Assembly: GCA_037176725.1 (NCBI GenBank)
Contig: JAZBRS010000077.1
Span: 2,108,001 to 2,172,000, forward strand
Source of the DNA: Posidonia oceanica
Lineage: Eukaryota; Streptophyta; Magnoliopsida; Alismatales; Posidoniaceae
Direction of reading: 5' to 3'
DNA length: 64,000 nt
The position numbers and the translations under genes were made by a program. Of this stretch, positions 12,401 to 21,306 are shown piece by piece. Under the pieces are notes generated by a model, which was given only the letters and a program-made list of their open reading frames with translations, was not told where the DNA came from and made no database searches. Position 1 is the first letter of the stretch, and every line of letters begins with the position of its first letter.

Positions 12401-12827
12401 CTGGCTCTCTGGCTTACTCACACTGGCACTGGCAACTGAAGGTCGACTCAACTCGGGATTGAAGGAAGGACGGAGGATTATATCTGGAGGAGCTGGCTGC
12501 TGGCGCGCTGTTGAATTTCAAACTCGTCGGCGGCACTGCAGCAGACAGGAGACGGCGAGGCGACCGGCATTCAATGCCTCCCGGAAAAGGTGCTGAGAGA
12601 TGAGAGAGCGGCGGGCTGCTGTCGCATGATCTGATGGAGAGGGAGAGCTTGAAATTCAAATGAGGGAGGGAGATCTGTAGCAGCGAGCTCGTGGGAAGAA
12701 AATCCGATGGAAACGCTGAGGAAGGAGGAAGAAGAAGGAGGAGAAGGAAGCGGGCCGGACTGCTGCGGGCCGAGAAAAAAGAAAGAAAAAAAGAAAAAAA
12801 GAAGAAACGGGCCGGATTGAGCCTAGT

Positions 12828-12870
12828 AAGGAAAGAAAGAAAGAAAGAAAGAAAGAAAGAAGGAAGAAAG
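12828..12870. repeat. GAAA microsatellite
   Basis: Uninterrupted GAAA units followed by variants, in the E3 3' LTR. The matching tract in the 5' LTR (about 35847-35875) is shorter, a normal slippage difference. Confidence 0.9.
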
Positions 12871-14400
12871 AAAGAGAGGGTAGAATGGGGAAATAAAATA
12901 GGTAAAAATAAACTAAAAATAAGTAAAAATATTAGAAGAGTTTTGCTGTAGGTTAGGATTTTAATTAAGATTTTTAATGGTTATTTTGAGTTGATTAATG
13001 TGTTTTGGGCTTGATTAGGGTTTTAGGGTTTTGGTTTTGTTTTTAATTGGTTTTCACTTGATTAAATGTTTGTTAAACCTTTTTTAAATTGTTTTAAAAA
13101 TTGTATTTCCCTTGTTGGACACTTAGGATATTGATTAGGATTTTTTAGGATTTAATTTCGTATTAATCAGGGTTGATTTTAGATTTTTAAGTTGTAGTCT
13201 TCTTAGGGTTTCTTTCTTTTTAAGTCCTTTAAGTTATGTTTTGATTTTTATTTATTGATTTTCCTTGAAGTTTTTTTAGTTGGGTTTTTCTGGTTTGATA
13301 GGGTGTTTTTTTAAGTCTTTCAGATGTGTTTTTATTTTCTTTTTTATTAAGTTTTTTAACTTGTTTTTTCTTATGTTCATTAGGTTAAGTCTTTTGCCTT
13401 CTTTAATTACTTGTTTTAGTGTTTGATTTTTAATTCTTCTTTTTTAGGGTTTGTTTTTTAATTCTTTTACTGGGGTTTTTACTTTTGCTGGGTTTAGATC
13501 TCATTTTAGTTTTTTCCTTGATTTTTCAGTGTTTTCTTTTGATTTGTTTTGCATTTTTTAGTTTGCATGTTTGGTTTTTCTTTTAACTTGATTTAGTTAA
13601 GTTTAAGTTGTTAATTGCTTGTTTAACATTTTTTAATTGTTTTTCTTAGGGTTCTGATTTGTTTCTTTTGTGTTTTGAGATTTTACAGATTTTTATGGGT
13701 TTTTGTGGGTTTTTGCAGAAGGGAGAAAAGAAAAAGAGAAGGAAGAAGGAAAAGGGGAAGAGAGGGAAATAAGAGGAAAAGAGATAGGTTGGAGGAAAAC
13801 GATTTTTAAAATTCAGAAAAAATGTTAAAAATAAAGTAAAAATAGGGATAAGATAGAGGAAGGATAGAAGCACAGAGGGGGCCCACAGCCAGACCAAAAA
13901 AAAGATAAGAAAGGGATGAAAAGAGAGATGATAATCAGGAGAGAGAGAGGAGAGAGAAAATGATAATCCGCAGAGAGAAAAGGATAATTTGGGTGAAAGA
14001 GGGTCTTAATGGTCTTGGAATGGGGTGAGAATTGGTGAGTGGGTAGTCTAGGGTTTGAAGTGTTGGGCCTGAGGTTTTGGTCTGATTCTAAGGAGGTTTT
14101 GGAGGGGTTTCAATTTGTAGAAGAAGGGTAGTTTCTCCTAAGTTTTCTAGGATTTTCAAGGATGGGTTGGGTTTGGAAATTCCTAGGTTTTTGGGTAGGC
14201 TTGTTGAGTGGATAGTGGTGGGTCCTCCTATGGATTTTGGTTAGGTTTTGAGAATGGGAAGGGGGGTAAAGGTTTAGGTCAAAACAGGCTGATTTTGGAG
14301 GGTAGAGAGGAGGGTTAGGGTTAGGGTTTGGTCGGGGTTTGATCCAGCAATCACCAAGAGGGCTCCAAGGGTCCAGGCCTGCCAAGATGGGGTGTCAACA

Positions 14401-14414
14401 GATGCCCCTCCCTG
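14401..14414 (-). promoter_or_regulatory. E3 polypurine tract
   Basis: Sense sequence CAGGGAGGGGCATC lies directly before the 3' LTR start, where plus-strand DNA synthesis is primed in reverse transcription. The position fits exactly; the exact primer boundary is inferred. Confidence 0.7.
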
Positions 14415-14944
14415 AGCGAGGGCAAGCGGAGCGCGGCCGCTGCTCAGGGTTGACAAGACACCCCATCTGACCGGCAGGAGCAGCGGGTTGCTATGGGCGT
14501 GAGCTGCTTATTCGGTGGATGCACCGAAGATCGTAGCCCGTTGCCGCCATGCAAAATGCTAGTGTAGATGGATGCTGTGCTATGTGTGATATGCTAAATG
14601 CAATGCAAGAGTTAGTATAAAAGTTAGTGCAGCTATAAGAAAATGCTGATGCTGTGCAAGTAATGCTGATGATGCTAAAGTGATATGCAGTGCTAGCTAA
14701 GAAAGTGCTGATATGATGCAAAGAAAATGATAAAAAGGCGCGATGTGGTGCGAATGTCCGGCAGGGAGGCCAGACTTGCACGACAAAGCGAAGGAAAACA
14801 GGGTGCAACTGGTCCCCGCCCGGGGAGCAAGCTAGCAGGAAAGAAGGGTGCGAGGGGAGAGAGGCCAACTCTCCTATCGCAGAAAGGGGGGTGCGTGACT
14901 TCGTCTTCCTACGACAAGGTCACGCCAAAAAGGAGAAAAAAAAT
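14415..14944 (-). other. E3 3' UTR, non-repetitive part
   Basis: Between the polypurine tract and the hairpin array. No convincing ORF. The + strand at 14550-14740 has many loosely repeated GATGCTA/ATGCTGATG words. I see no other structure. Confidence 0.5.
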
Positions 14945-15990
14945 GATAAGGTGACGGGCTTATCGTCCGGATAGTTTACGGTCCTATCAACCGGGAGTGA
15001 CAGTTTACGGTCCTGTCAACCGGAGCAGTTGTGAGTGATAGTTACTGGATATCAGCCGTATAACATGGTTGTGGGATAGTTTACAGTCCTATCAACTGGC
15101 GGATAGTTTACAGACCTATCAACTGGCGGATAGTTTACAGACCTTTCAACTGGAAGCCACAAACCATGAGTGATAGTTACTGGATATCAGCCGTATAACG
15201 CAATGCCGGATAGTTTACAGTCTATCATCTGGAACGACAGTTTACGGTCCTGTCAACCGGCGGATAGTTTACAGACCTATCAACTGGAGGATAGTTTACA
15301 GTCCTATCAACTGGAAATGGCATTGCGAGGGACAGTTACTGGATGTCAGCCGTATAACATGATTGCGCGTGGTAGTTTACAGTCCTACCAACTGGTGGAT
15401 AGTTTACAGACCTATCAACTGGAGCGACAGTTTACGGTCCTGTCAACCGGCGGATAGTTTACAGACCTATCAACTGGAAACGTGCAATGATGAGGGATAG
15501 TTACTGGATATCTGCCGTATAATGCAATTGCTGGTGATAGTTTAGGAGTATCAGCCTAACGACAGTTTACGGTCCTGTCAACCGGTGGATAGTTTACAGA
15601 CCTATCAACTGGAGATCGCAATTGCAAGGGACAGTTACTGGATGTCAGCCGTATAACGTAATTGCACGCGATAGTTTACAGACCTATCAACTGGAGCGAC
15701 AGTTTACGGTCCTGTCAACCGGCGGATAGTTTACAGACCTATCAACTGGGAAAGTGCAATTACGAGGGACAGTTACTGGATGTCAACCGTATAACACAAC
15801 TGCGGGCCGACCATGGATCGACCAGAAGATAGTTTAGGAATATCAGCCTGAGATAGTTTCAGATATCAGCCTAGCACGAGTGATTGATAGATTGATAGTT
15901 TCGGATATCAGCCTAGCACGAGTGATTGATAGATTGATAGTTTCGGATATCAGCCTAGCACGAGTGATTGATTGATTGATAAGAGGGGGC
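14945..15990 (-). repeat. Hairpin-forming tandem array in E3 3' UTR
   Basis: About 29 units of 25-30 bp arranged in a higher-order pattern. Each unit is a short inverted repeat around a loop. Type one is GATAG-N9-CTATC, also found as GACAG-N9-CTGTC and GGTAG-N9-CTACC (15371-15389). Type two is GATA-N9-TATC, also found as GACA-N9-TGTC. Type three, near 15535 and 15835-15960, is GATAG-TTTCGGA-TATC and similar. All but about one unit (15130) keep complementary arms although the arm bases differ. The array opens with GATAAG-N8-CTTATC at 14945-14964. No protein-coding meaning is apparent. Confidence 0.85.
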
Positions 15991-15994
15991 AAGA

Positions 15995-17110
15995 TCATGA
16001 TGAGAATGATAAGATATCGGACTTATCGGCCGGCAAAGAGGGGATGAGGTAATGATGAGAAGTTAATCTAAAGAGGGGGATGAGATCATGATGAGAAATT
16101 AATCTAAAGAGGGGGATGAGATCATGATGAGAAATTAATCTAAAGAGGGGGATGAGATCATGATGAGAAATTAATCTAAAGAGGGAGATGAGATCATGAT
16201 GAGAAATTAATCTAAAGAGGGGGATGAGATCATGATGAGAAATTAAGCTAAAGAGGGGGATGAGGTCATGATGAGAAGTTAAGCTAAAGAGGGGGATGAG
16301 ATCATGATGAGAAGTTAAGCTAAAGAGGGGGATGAGATCATGATGAGAAATTAAGCTAAAGAGGGGGATGGGATCATGATGAGAAATTAAGCTAAAGAGG
16401 GGGATGAGGTCATGATAAGAAGTTAAGCTAAAGAGGGGGATGAGATCATGATGAGAAACTAAGCTAAAGAGGGGGATGAGATCATGATGAGAAATTAAGC
16501 TAAAGAGGGGGATGAGATCATGATGAGAAATTAACCTAAAGAGGGGGATGAGATCATGATGAGAAGTTAGGCTAAGGAGGGGGATGAGATCATGATGAGA
16601 AATTAAGTTAAAGAGGGGGACGAGATCATGATGAGAAATTAAGCTAAAGAGGGGGAGGAGATCATGATGAGAAATTAAGCTAAAGAGGGGGACGAGATCA
16701 TGATGAGAAATTAAGCTAAAGAGGGGGATGAGATCATGATGAGAAGCTAAGCTAAAGAGGGGGATGAGGTCATGATGAGAAGTTAAGCTAAAGAGGGGGA
16801 CGAGATCATGATGAGAAATTAAGCTAAAGAGGGGGATGAGATCATGATGAGAAATTAATCTAAAGAGGGGGATGAGGTCATGATGAGAAGTTAAGCTAAA
16901 GAGGGGGATGAGATCATGATGAGAAATTAAGCTAAAGAGGGGGATGAGATCATGATGAGAAATTAATCTAAAGAGCGGGATGAGATCATGATGAGAAGTG
17001 TTGATTGATAAGATATCGGACTTATCGGGCGGCAAAGAGGGGATGAGGGAATGATGAGAATGATAAGATATCGGACTTATCGGCCGGCAAAGAAGGGGTA
17101 AGGGAATGAT
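15995..17110 (-). repeat. 36-bp tandem array in E3 3' UTR
   Basis: About 26 near-identical copies of a 36-bp unit (+ strand core GAGGGGGATGAGATCATGAT) from about 16060 to 17000. On both sides are copies of GATAAG-N8-CTTATC followed by GGCCGGCAAAGA (16007, 17006, 17063). Each unit includes the palindrome ATCATGAT. The period is 12 codons with no stop in one sense frame, giving a 346-residue open frame of repeated HHDLIPLFSLIS. I treat that as a by-product of the repeat. Confidence 0.9.
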
Positions 17111-17190
17111 GAGAAGAAATCATCCCATGACGCCAGGAACGTCAGGGGGGAAAGGGGGAAGGAATGATACCAAGGGGCGATCAAAAGATG

Positions 17191-17217
17191 CCCCTGGTGT
17201 CGGGATGACACCAGGGG
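17191..17217 (-). other. Long hairpin, GTGTC type
   Basis: CCCCTGGTGTC, a 5-base loop, then GACACCAGGGG: an 11-bp perfect stem. A second copy at 18122-18148 has TATC/GATA in place of TGTC/GACA, and E1 has the equivalent at 60543-60566. Confidence 0.85.
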
Positions 17218-17269
17218 TTGGCCAGCGCGTCCTTGGCATCGAAAGCAGAGAGTGATGACAAGAGTGTCG

Positions 17270-18120
17270 TGCTTGTCAGATGAGTAGTTTGGGGTACCAG
17301 CCCGCAAGGGACGCAGCTGAGGGCGATCAGCTGGGGACTCAGCCAGGGATGACCAGCCGAGAAGAGTGTCAGGTTGACGGACCTTTCGCCGAGCAGTTTG
17401 GGGTGCCAGCCTGCAAGGGATTCAGCTGAGGGCGATCAGCTGGGGACTCAGCTGGGGGTGACCAGCCGAGAAGAGCGTCAGGTTGACGGACCTTGCGCCG
17501 GGCAGTTTGGGGTGCCAGCCCGCAGAGACCCAGCTGAGGGCGATCAGCTGGGGACTCAGCTGGGGATGACCAGTCGAGAAAAGCGTCAGGTTGACGGACC
17601 TTTCACCGAGCAGTTTGGGGTACCAGCCCGCAGAGACTCAGCTGAGGGCGATCAGCTGGGGACTCAGCTTGGGATGACCAGCCGAGAAAAGCGTCAGGTT
17701 GACGGACCTTTCACCGAGCAGTTTGGGGTGCCAGCCCGCAGAGACTCAGCTGAGGGCGATCAGCTGGGGACTCAGCTGCGGATGACTAGCCGAGAAAAGC
17801 GTCAGGTTGACGGACCTTTCACCGAGCAGTTTGGGGTGCCAGCCCGCAGAGACTCAGCTGAGGGCGATCAGCTGGGGACTCAGCTGGGGATGACCAGCCG
17901 AGAAGAGCGTCAGGTTGACGGACCTTTCGCCGGGCAGTTTGGGGTGCTAGCCCGCAAGGGATTCAGCTGAGGGCGATCAGCTGGGGACTCAGCTGGGGTG
18001 ACCAGCCGAGAAAAGTGTCAGGTTGACGGACCTTTCGCCGAGCAGTTTGGGGTGCCAGCCCGCAGAGAACTCAGCCGGGGATGATCAGCTGGGGATGATA
18101 CCACAGGGCAGCCGAAAGAT
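17270..18120 (-). repeat. 108-bp tandem array in E3 3' UTR
   Basis: About eight copies at 107-110 bp spacing. Each contains GCAGTTTGGGGTGCCAGCC, CAGCTGAGGGCGATCAGCTG and CGTCAGGTTGACGGACC. Decayed copies run on to about 18350. E1 has a single related unit at 60440-60500, so amplification appears to be E3-specific. The period is a multiple of three, which leaves a false + strand ORF at 17374-17970. Confidence 0.88.
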
Positions 18121-18121
18121 G

Positions 18122-18148
18122 CCCCTGGTATCAGGATGATACCAGGGG
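18122..18148 (-). other. Long hairpin, GTATC type
   Basis: CCCCTGGTATC, loop AGGAT, then GATACCAGGGG: an 11-bp perfect stem, the second copy of the hairpin at 17191-17217 with a matched base-pair change. Confidence 0.85.
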
Positions 18149-18646
18149 ATGGCCGATGCGCCCCTGGCATCAGGATGCAAAGATAGATAAGTGAGTGGAT
18201 GGATGATAGGTTGACGAACCCATCGCCGGGCAGTTTGGGGTGCCAGCCCGCAAGGGACTCAGTTGAGGATGAACAGCTGAGGAGGATGACAGGTTGACGG
18301 ACCTTTCGCCGGGCAGTTTGGGGTGCCAGCCCACAGAGGACAGTGGTCCAGCCGGGGATGACCAGCTGGAGACGCCGGACGGCGGAGCTTGGTGTCGCGG
18401 GCCTGCAGATGCTCTGGGCTCCGGATTGGGTGCTGAGGACTTCGCCGCGTTGGGATGTCTGCAAGTCTGATTAGAGGGCCCAAGATAATGATGATGATGA
18501 TATGCAATGCAGCAAAGAGTCTTGATGTGCAAGCAGAAAGCAGAAACAGTTTCCATAGATATGATCTTGATAAGTACAATGCCTGCGGCAGGCCAGAAAT
18601 GTACAGCACAATTTGAAAGAAGACCACATGGTGGTCGCACAAGGGC

Positions 18647-19849
18647 CTAGTCAACTCGGGCCTTCTTCGGCTGCCTGGAGTCGGGGAATAGGGGCCCGCC
18701 TGGCGGGACTTCAATGATTGGCCAGAGCTGTCGGACTTCGGCTTCATAATCAGGAGTGCATCCAGTACCTCTCACAGCTGCAATGTCTGTAGATTGGACC
18801 CCATGCTGCATCAGACTAGCAAGCTTCTGGGTTGGGGCAGTGGTGCTGAGAGGGTAAATCTGTAGAAGCTCGGGCGCTATACTGTCAATGAAGGCGCCCT
18901 GCTGGAAGCCGAACTGGTGCATGACCCTGATTGGATGGTACTCTACGCCTGCTGTGAAGCCTGGAAGAATGATCAGCCGCGTGTCACGCACGCTGAAGAA
19001 GATTGTGAATGGCTCTGCTGCAGAGGGAACGATGCGCCAGATCACAGCGCCGTCAGTCAGTGCTGACAGCCTCTCGTACTCATCTTTGACGCTCTTTTCT
19101 GCTCTGGTACGGGCGCTGCTGCAGTAGGCTTCGAAAGCATGCACTTGAGGGCGCAGAAGGTCCATCTCTAAGTGCGCGGTCAGCCAGACTTGTATAAGTG
19201 CTCCGCAACCGTGGAAGTGGCGGCAGCGATGAGAAATGCGGTCCAGCCCGCGATATGTCTCGGCCAAGACAACTGGTGCCAGATCTATGTGCTGGGTCAC
19301 CACAGCTAGTGCGATCTCTGCAACCTCGATGGCCACTGTCAGTCGGCCATGAGTAAAGATTAGTTCGCCCAGAAAGCGGATGACGAATCCTCGGAGCCAC
19401 AGCTTATCTCCGAGGTCAGCACGCTTGTTCAAGATATCATCAAAGTGTGCAAGGCGAAGCATAGGCTCTGGTCCACTGGTGCAGATCAGGTGCTGTTGGC
19501 AGGCTTGAGTGGAGAGACCAGTCATTTGGTTCAGGACCCGAAGATATCCGTCGCGCCTCATGAAAACAGGCGGCCCCAAGATCTTTGAAAAGCCGCATAT
19601 CTGACGCACCTCTTCCAGTGTAGGTGTCAGCTCAGTTTTGTTGAAGCGGAAGACATGATGCGCTGGCTTCCAGAATCTCGCGGCGGCACACAGAAGGTGG
19701 CGGCTGACCTCCACATCAGCAGCCTTTAGCAGCTTGGTTGGTATGCCCCACAGGCGCAACTTTTCACAGTCTTTCTGAGTGAGCCTGCTGATCCACTCTC
19801 GCAGGGTTTCTGAGCAGTGTGCAGGAGTTAACAGAGTAGGGAAGCCCAT
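18647..19849 (-). CDS. E3 ORF3: plant-mobile-domain/DUF7745-like protein, 400 aa
   Basis: Intact ATG-to-stop frame in the sense orientation downstream of integrase. Features resemble the plant mobile domain (PMD) and DUF7745 families, known from plant transposons and from MAIN/MAIL1-type nuclear proteins. These are FWKPAHHVFRF at 59-69 with ELTPTLEEV at 73-81, LAETYRGLDRI at 195-205, CGALIQVWL at 215-223, and YHPIRVMHQFGF at 304-315, which matches the family's RV..QFG motif. There is no signal peptide or membrane segment; the C-terminus is basic (KKARV). A homologue with the same start region lies at the same place in E1 (58894-60095). Its role is unknown; silencing evasion or RNA/chromatin binding are guesses. 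Family assignment is by remembered motifs only. Confidence 0.8.
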   Translation of the reverse strand: MGFPTLLTPAHCSETLREWISRLTQKDCEKLRLWGIPTKLLKAADVEVSRHLLCAAARFWKPAHHVFRFNKTELTPTLEEVRQICGFSKILGPPVFMRRDGYLRVLNQMTGLSTQACQQHLICTSGPEPMLRLAHFDDILNKRADLGDKLWLRGFVIRFLGELIFTHGRLTVAIEVAEIALAVVTQHIDLAPVVLAETYRGLDRISHRCRHFHGCGALIQVWLTAHLEMDLLRPQVHAFEAYCSSARTRAEKSVKDEYERLSALTDGAVIWRIVPSAAEPFTIFFSVRDTRLIILPGFTAGVEYHPIRVMHQFGFQQGAFIDSIAPELLQIYPLSTTAPTQKLASLMQHGVQSTDIAAVRGTGCTPDYEAEVRQLWPIIEVPPGGPLFPDSRQPKKARVD

Positions 19850-20293
19850 TACGCTGATTTGCAGAGGGACAGGCAGACAGCTGCTGAAACTTGAAAGTAC
19901 CTGCTATCAATAAACAGTCAGATCTCGCAGGCATATAATCTTTGACAACAAGCAGAAGCTGAGACTGAAAATGTAGTTCCATATGCATTCAGCAGTTGAT
20001 ATCAAAATATAGCAATTAAGCACAAATAAACAAAGGGAATTGGCAGCAGTCCGGCGAATGCGGGGGCGAGGGCCGGTAGGTGATCTGGACCGGCGCAGCT
20101 TGAGTGTCGTCGATGCGCTCTGCTGGGGAGAAGTACTGCCTCAGGGCCTGAGCGTGTTGCAGAGCGGAGAGATTGGCGGAAGGGGAAAGGAAGAAGATGC
20201 ATGAATGCAAGATGCTAGTGACATGCTTATGAGGATGAATATTATTGGATGAGTATGCTTAGGTGCCCTCAGCGTACGGAGTGCTTTGGTGCC

Positions 20294-20312
20294 TGCTGCA
20301 GAGGAAGGGAGT
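20294..20312 (-). promoter_or_regulatory. Candidate 3' splice acceptor before ORF3 (E3)
   Basis: Sense CTCCCTTCCTCTGCAG|CAGGC. The E1 equivalent at 58168-58190 is CTCCTTCCTTTGCAG|CAGGC, a conserved pyrimidine tract plus AG in otherwise non-coding sequence. Confidence 0.4.
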
Positions 20313-20460
20313 GGTCCTTGACTCACTGGGCCCTACTCAGACTCTCGGCTTATTGGTGGCGCTCCGGAACAGGTTGTTGGCATTATACAGGTGGTGATGT
20401 GGTGAGGACAGGCTACTGGCTGCACTCTCAGGACCTACACCTATTCTTTCAGCTCTCTCT

Positions 20461-20780
20461 CTTTTTTTTTTTTTTTTTTTTTGAAAGGTTTCTCCCTCAT
20501 AGGTATGCAGTCTTTCTCTGCCCCTAGCTAGGAGAAGGTATGTGTTTGCTCTTGGGAGGATGTGGTACCCCTTTTTCAGGCTTGATATGCTGGGGAGCTC
20601 TAGTAAAGTATGGGGGATAACGGTGCCTGTGTTTTTTTTGGGCTACCTTTGCCCTTTTCTTCTTCTTTTTTTTTTTTTTTTTTGTTTTGCTGGCTTTCCT
20701 CCTTTTTTGTTTTTGTTTTTGTTCTATCTCTTTTTTCCCCTTTTTTTTTCTTGATTTTTTTTCTCTTCTTTTTTTTTAGT
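20461..20780 (-). promoter_or_regulatory. A-rich tract upstream of ORF3 (E3)
   Basis: Poly-T runs on the + strand are poly-A/purine in the element RNA. The position between pol and ORF3 is conserved in E1 although the sequence is low complexity. It could act as an unstructured ribosome-entry region, a spacer, or nothing. Confidence 0.4.
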
Positions 20781-21306
20781 CTTTCGCTATCCTCATTCTG
20801 GTGGCAAAAGAAGGGTGCTTGAATTGTAATGGATTTAGGCTTTGGGTCTGCTGTGTGATGAGTAGAAGGAGCAGGGTTAGACTGCACACCCCTATCTCTA
20901 GGGCCGGCTTCTGTCTTCGTCTTCTGTTCCTTGGATGTGCCCAAACCTAGATGTCTATTCTCACTTTTTCCAAGCTCACAACCTAACATTTTTTCTCCCT
21001 TAGAGGTGTATGTCCTTGTGAGATTGGGCAGTTCGCCTGTCCTTATTGGTGGTGGCTCCCTCACTTGCTAAGACATCTGAGTAGTGCCAGGTGAGGCAGG
21101 GTGACTCTTTTCAGAGCAAGCAAGCACTTCCGGTTGTCATCACCGGGCAGAAGATGTGATGTTTGAGAGGATGACGATGATAATTTGAAAAGAAAGAATG
21201 CAAGAGTTGAAAGGATGACGATGATGATTTGAAGTAGAGTTGAAGCAAGAAGGCGAGAATGCAAGTGCAGGTGGGAGAAGGGCGTCTGCAACGGGGCCGC
21301 TTTCGG

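Larger units (their letters stand above)
8390..14400 (-). mobile_element. E3 3' LTR, 6,011 bp
   Basis: Sense direction 14400 (TGTTGACACCCCATCTTGGC) to 8390 (ending GGGATCGCTACA). It holds the same modules as the right-hand LTR: telomere-like GGGTTA repeats near the start (14311-14331), an A-rich sense stretch (about 12890-13700), a GAAA microsatellite (12828-12870), a GC-rich segment (about 11180-12700), a minisatellite (about 9030-9470), a donor-like site (9906-9916) and the conserved block (8690-8790). The 5' LTR of the same element has at least one GAAA repeat unit fewer. No gene of its own. Confidence 0.94.
19850..21306 (-). other. E3 spacer between pol and ORF3, A-rich in sense
   Basis: No credible gene. 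In the sense strand, from 20800 to 20460, it is strongly A-rich with runs of up to about 20 A interrupted by G. The E1 spacer has the equivalent at 57712-57830. A pyrimidine tract ending TCTGCAG (20296-20307) and a second AG (19901-19902) are candidate 3' splice sites before ORF3, both with equivalents in E1. Confidence 0.6.

Noticed and set aside
12041..12451. 136-residue Ser/Pro-rich ORF in the E3 LTR, also at 35058-35468
   Set aside because: Low complexity, present twice only because the LTRs are near-identical, and not conserved in E2 or E4.
15000..17000. CRISPR-like array
   Set aside because: Repeats are contiguous with no unique spacers, and the context is a plant retrotransposon 3' UTR.
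15995..17035. 346-residue sense ORF of repeated HHDLIPLFSLIS
   Set aside because: The frame is a direct product of a 36-bp tandem repeat without a stop; no independent sign of coding. Kept only as a low-interest observation.
17374..17970. 198-residue + strand ORF
   Set aside because: Antisense to E3 and created by the 108-bp repeat.
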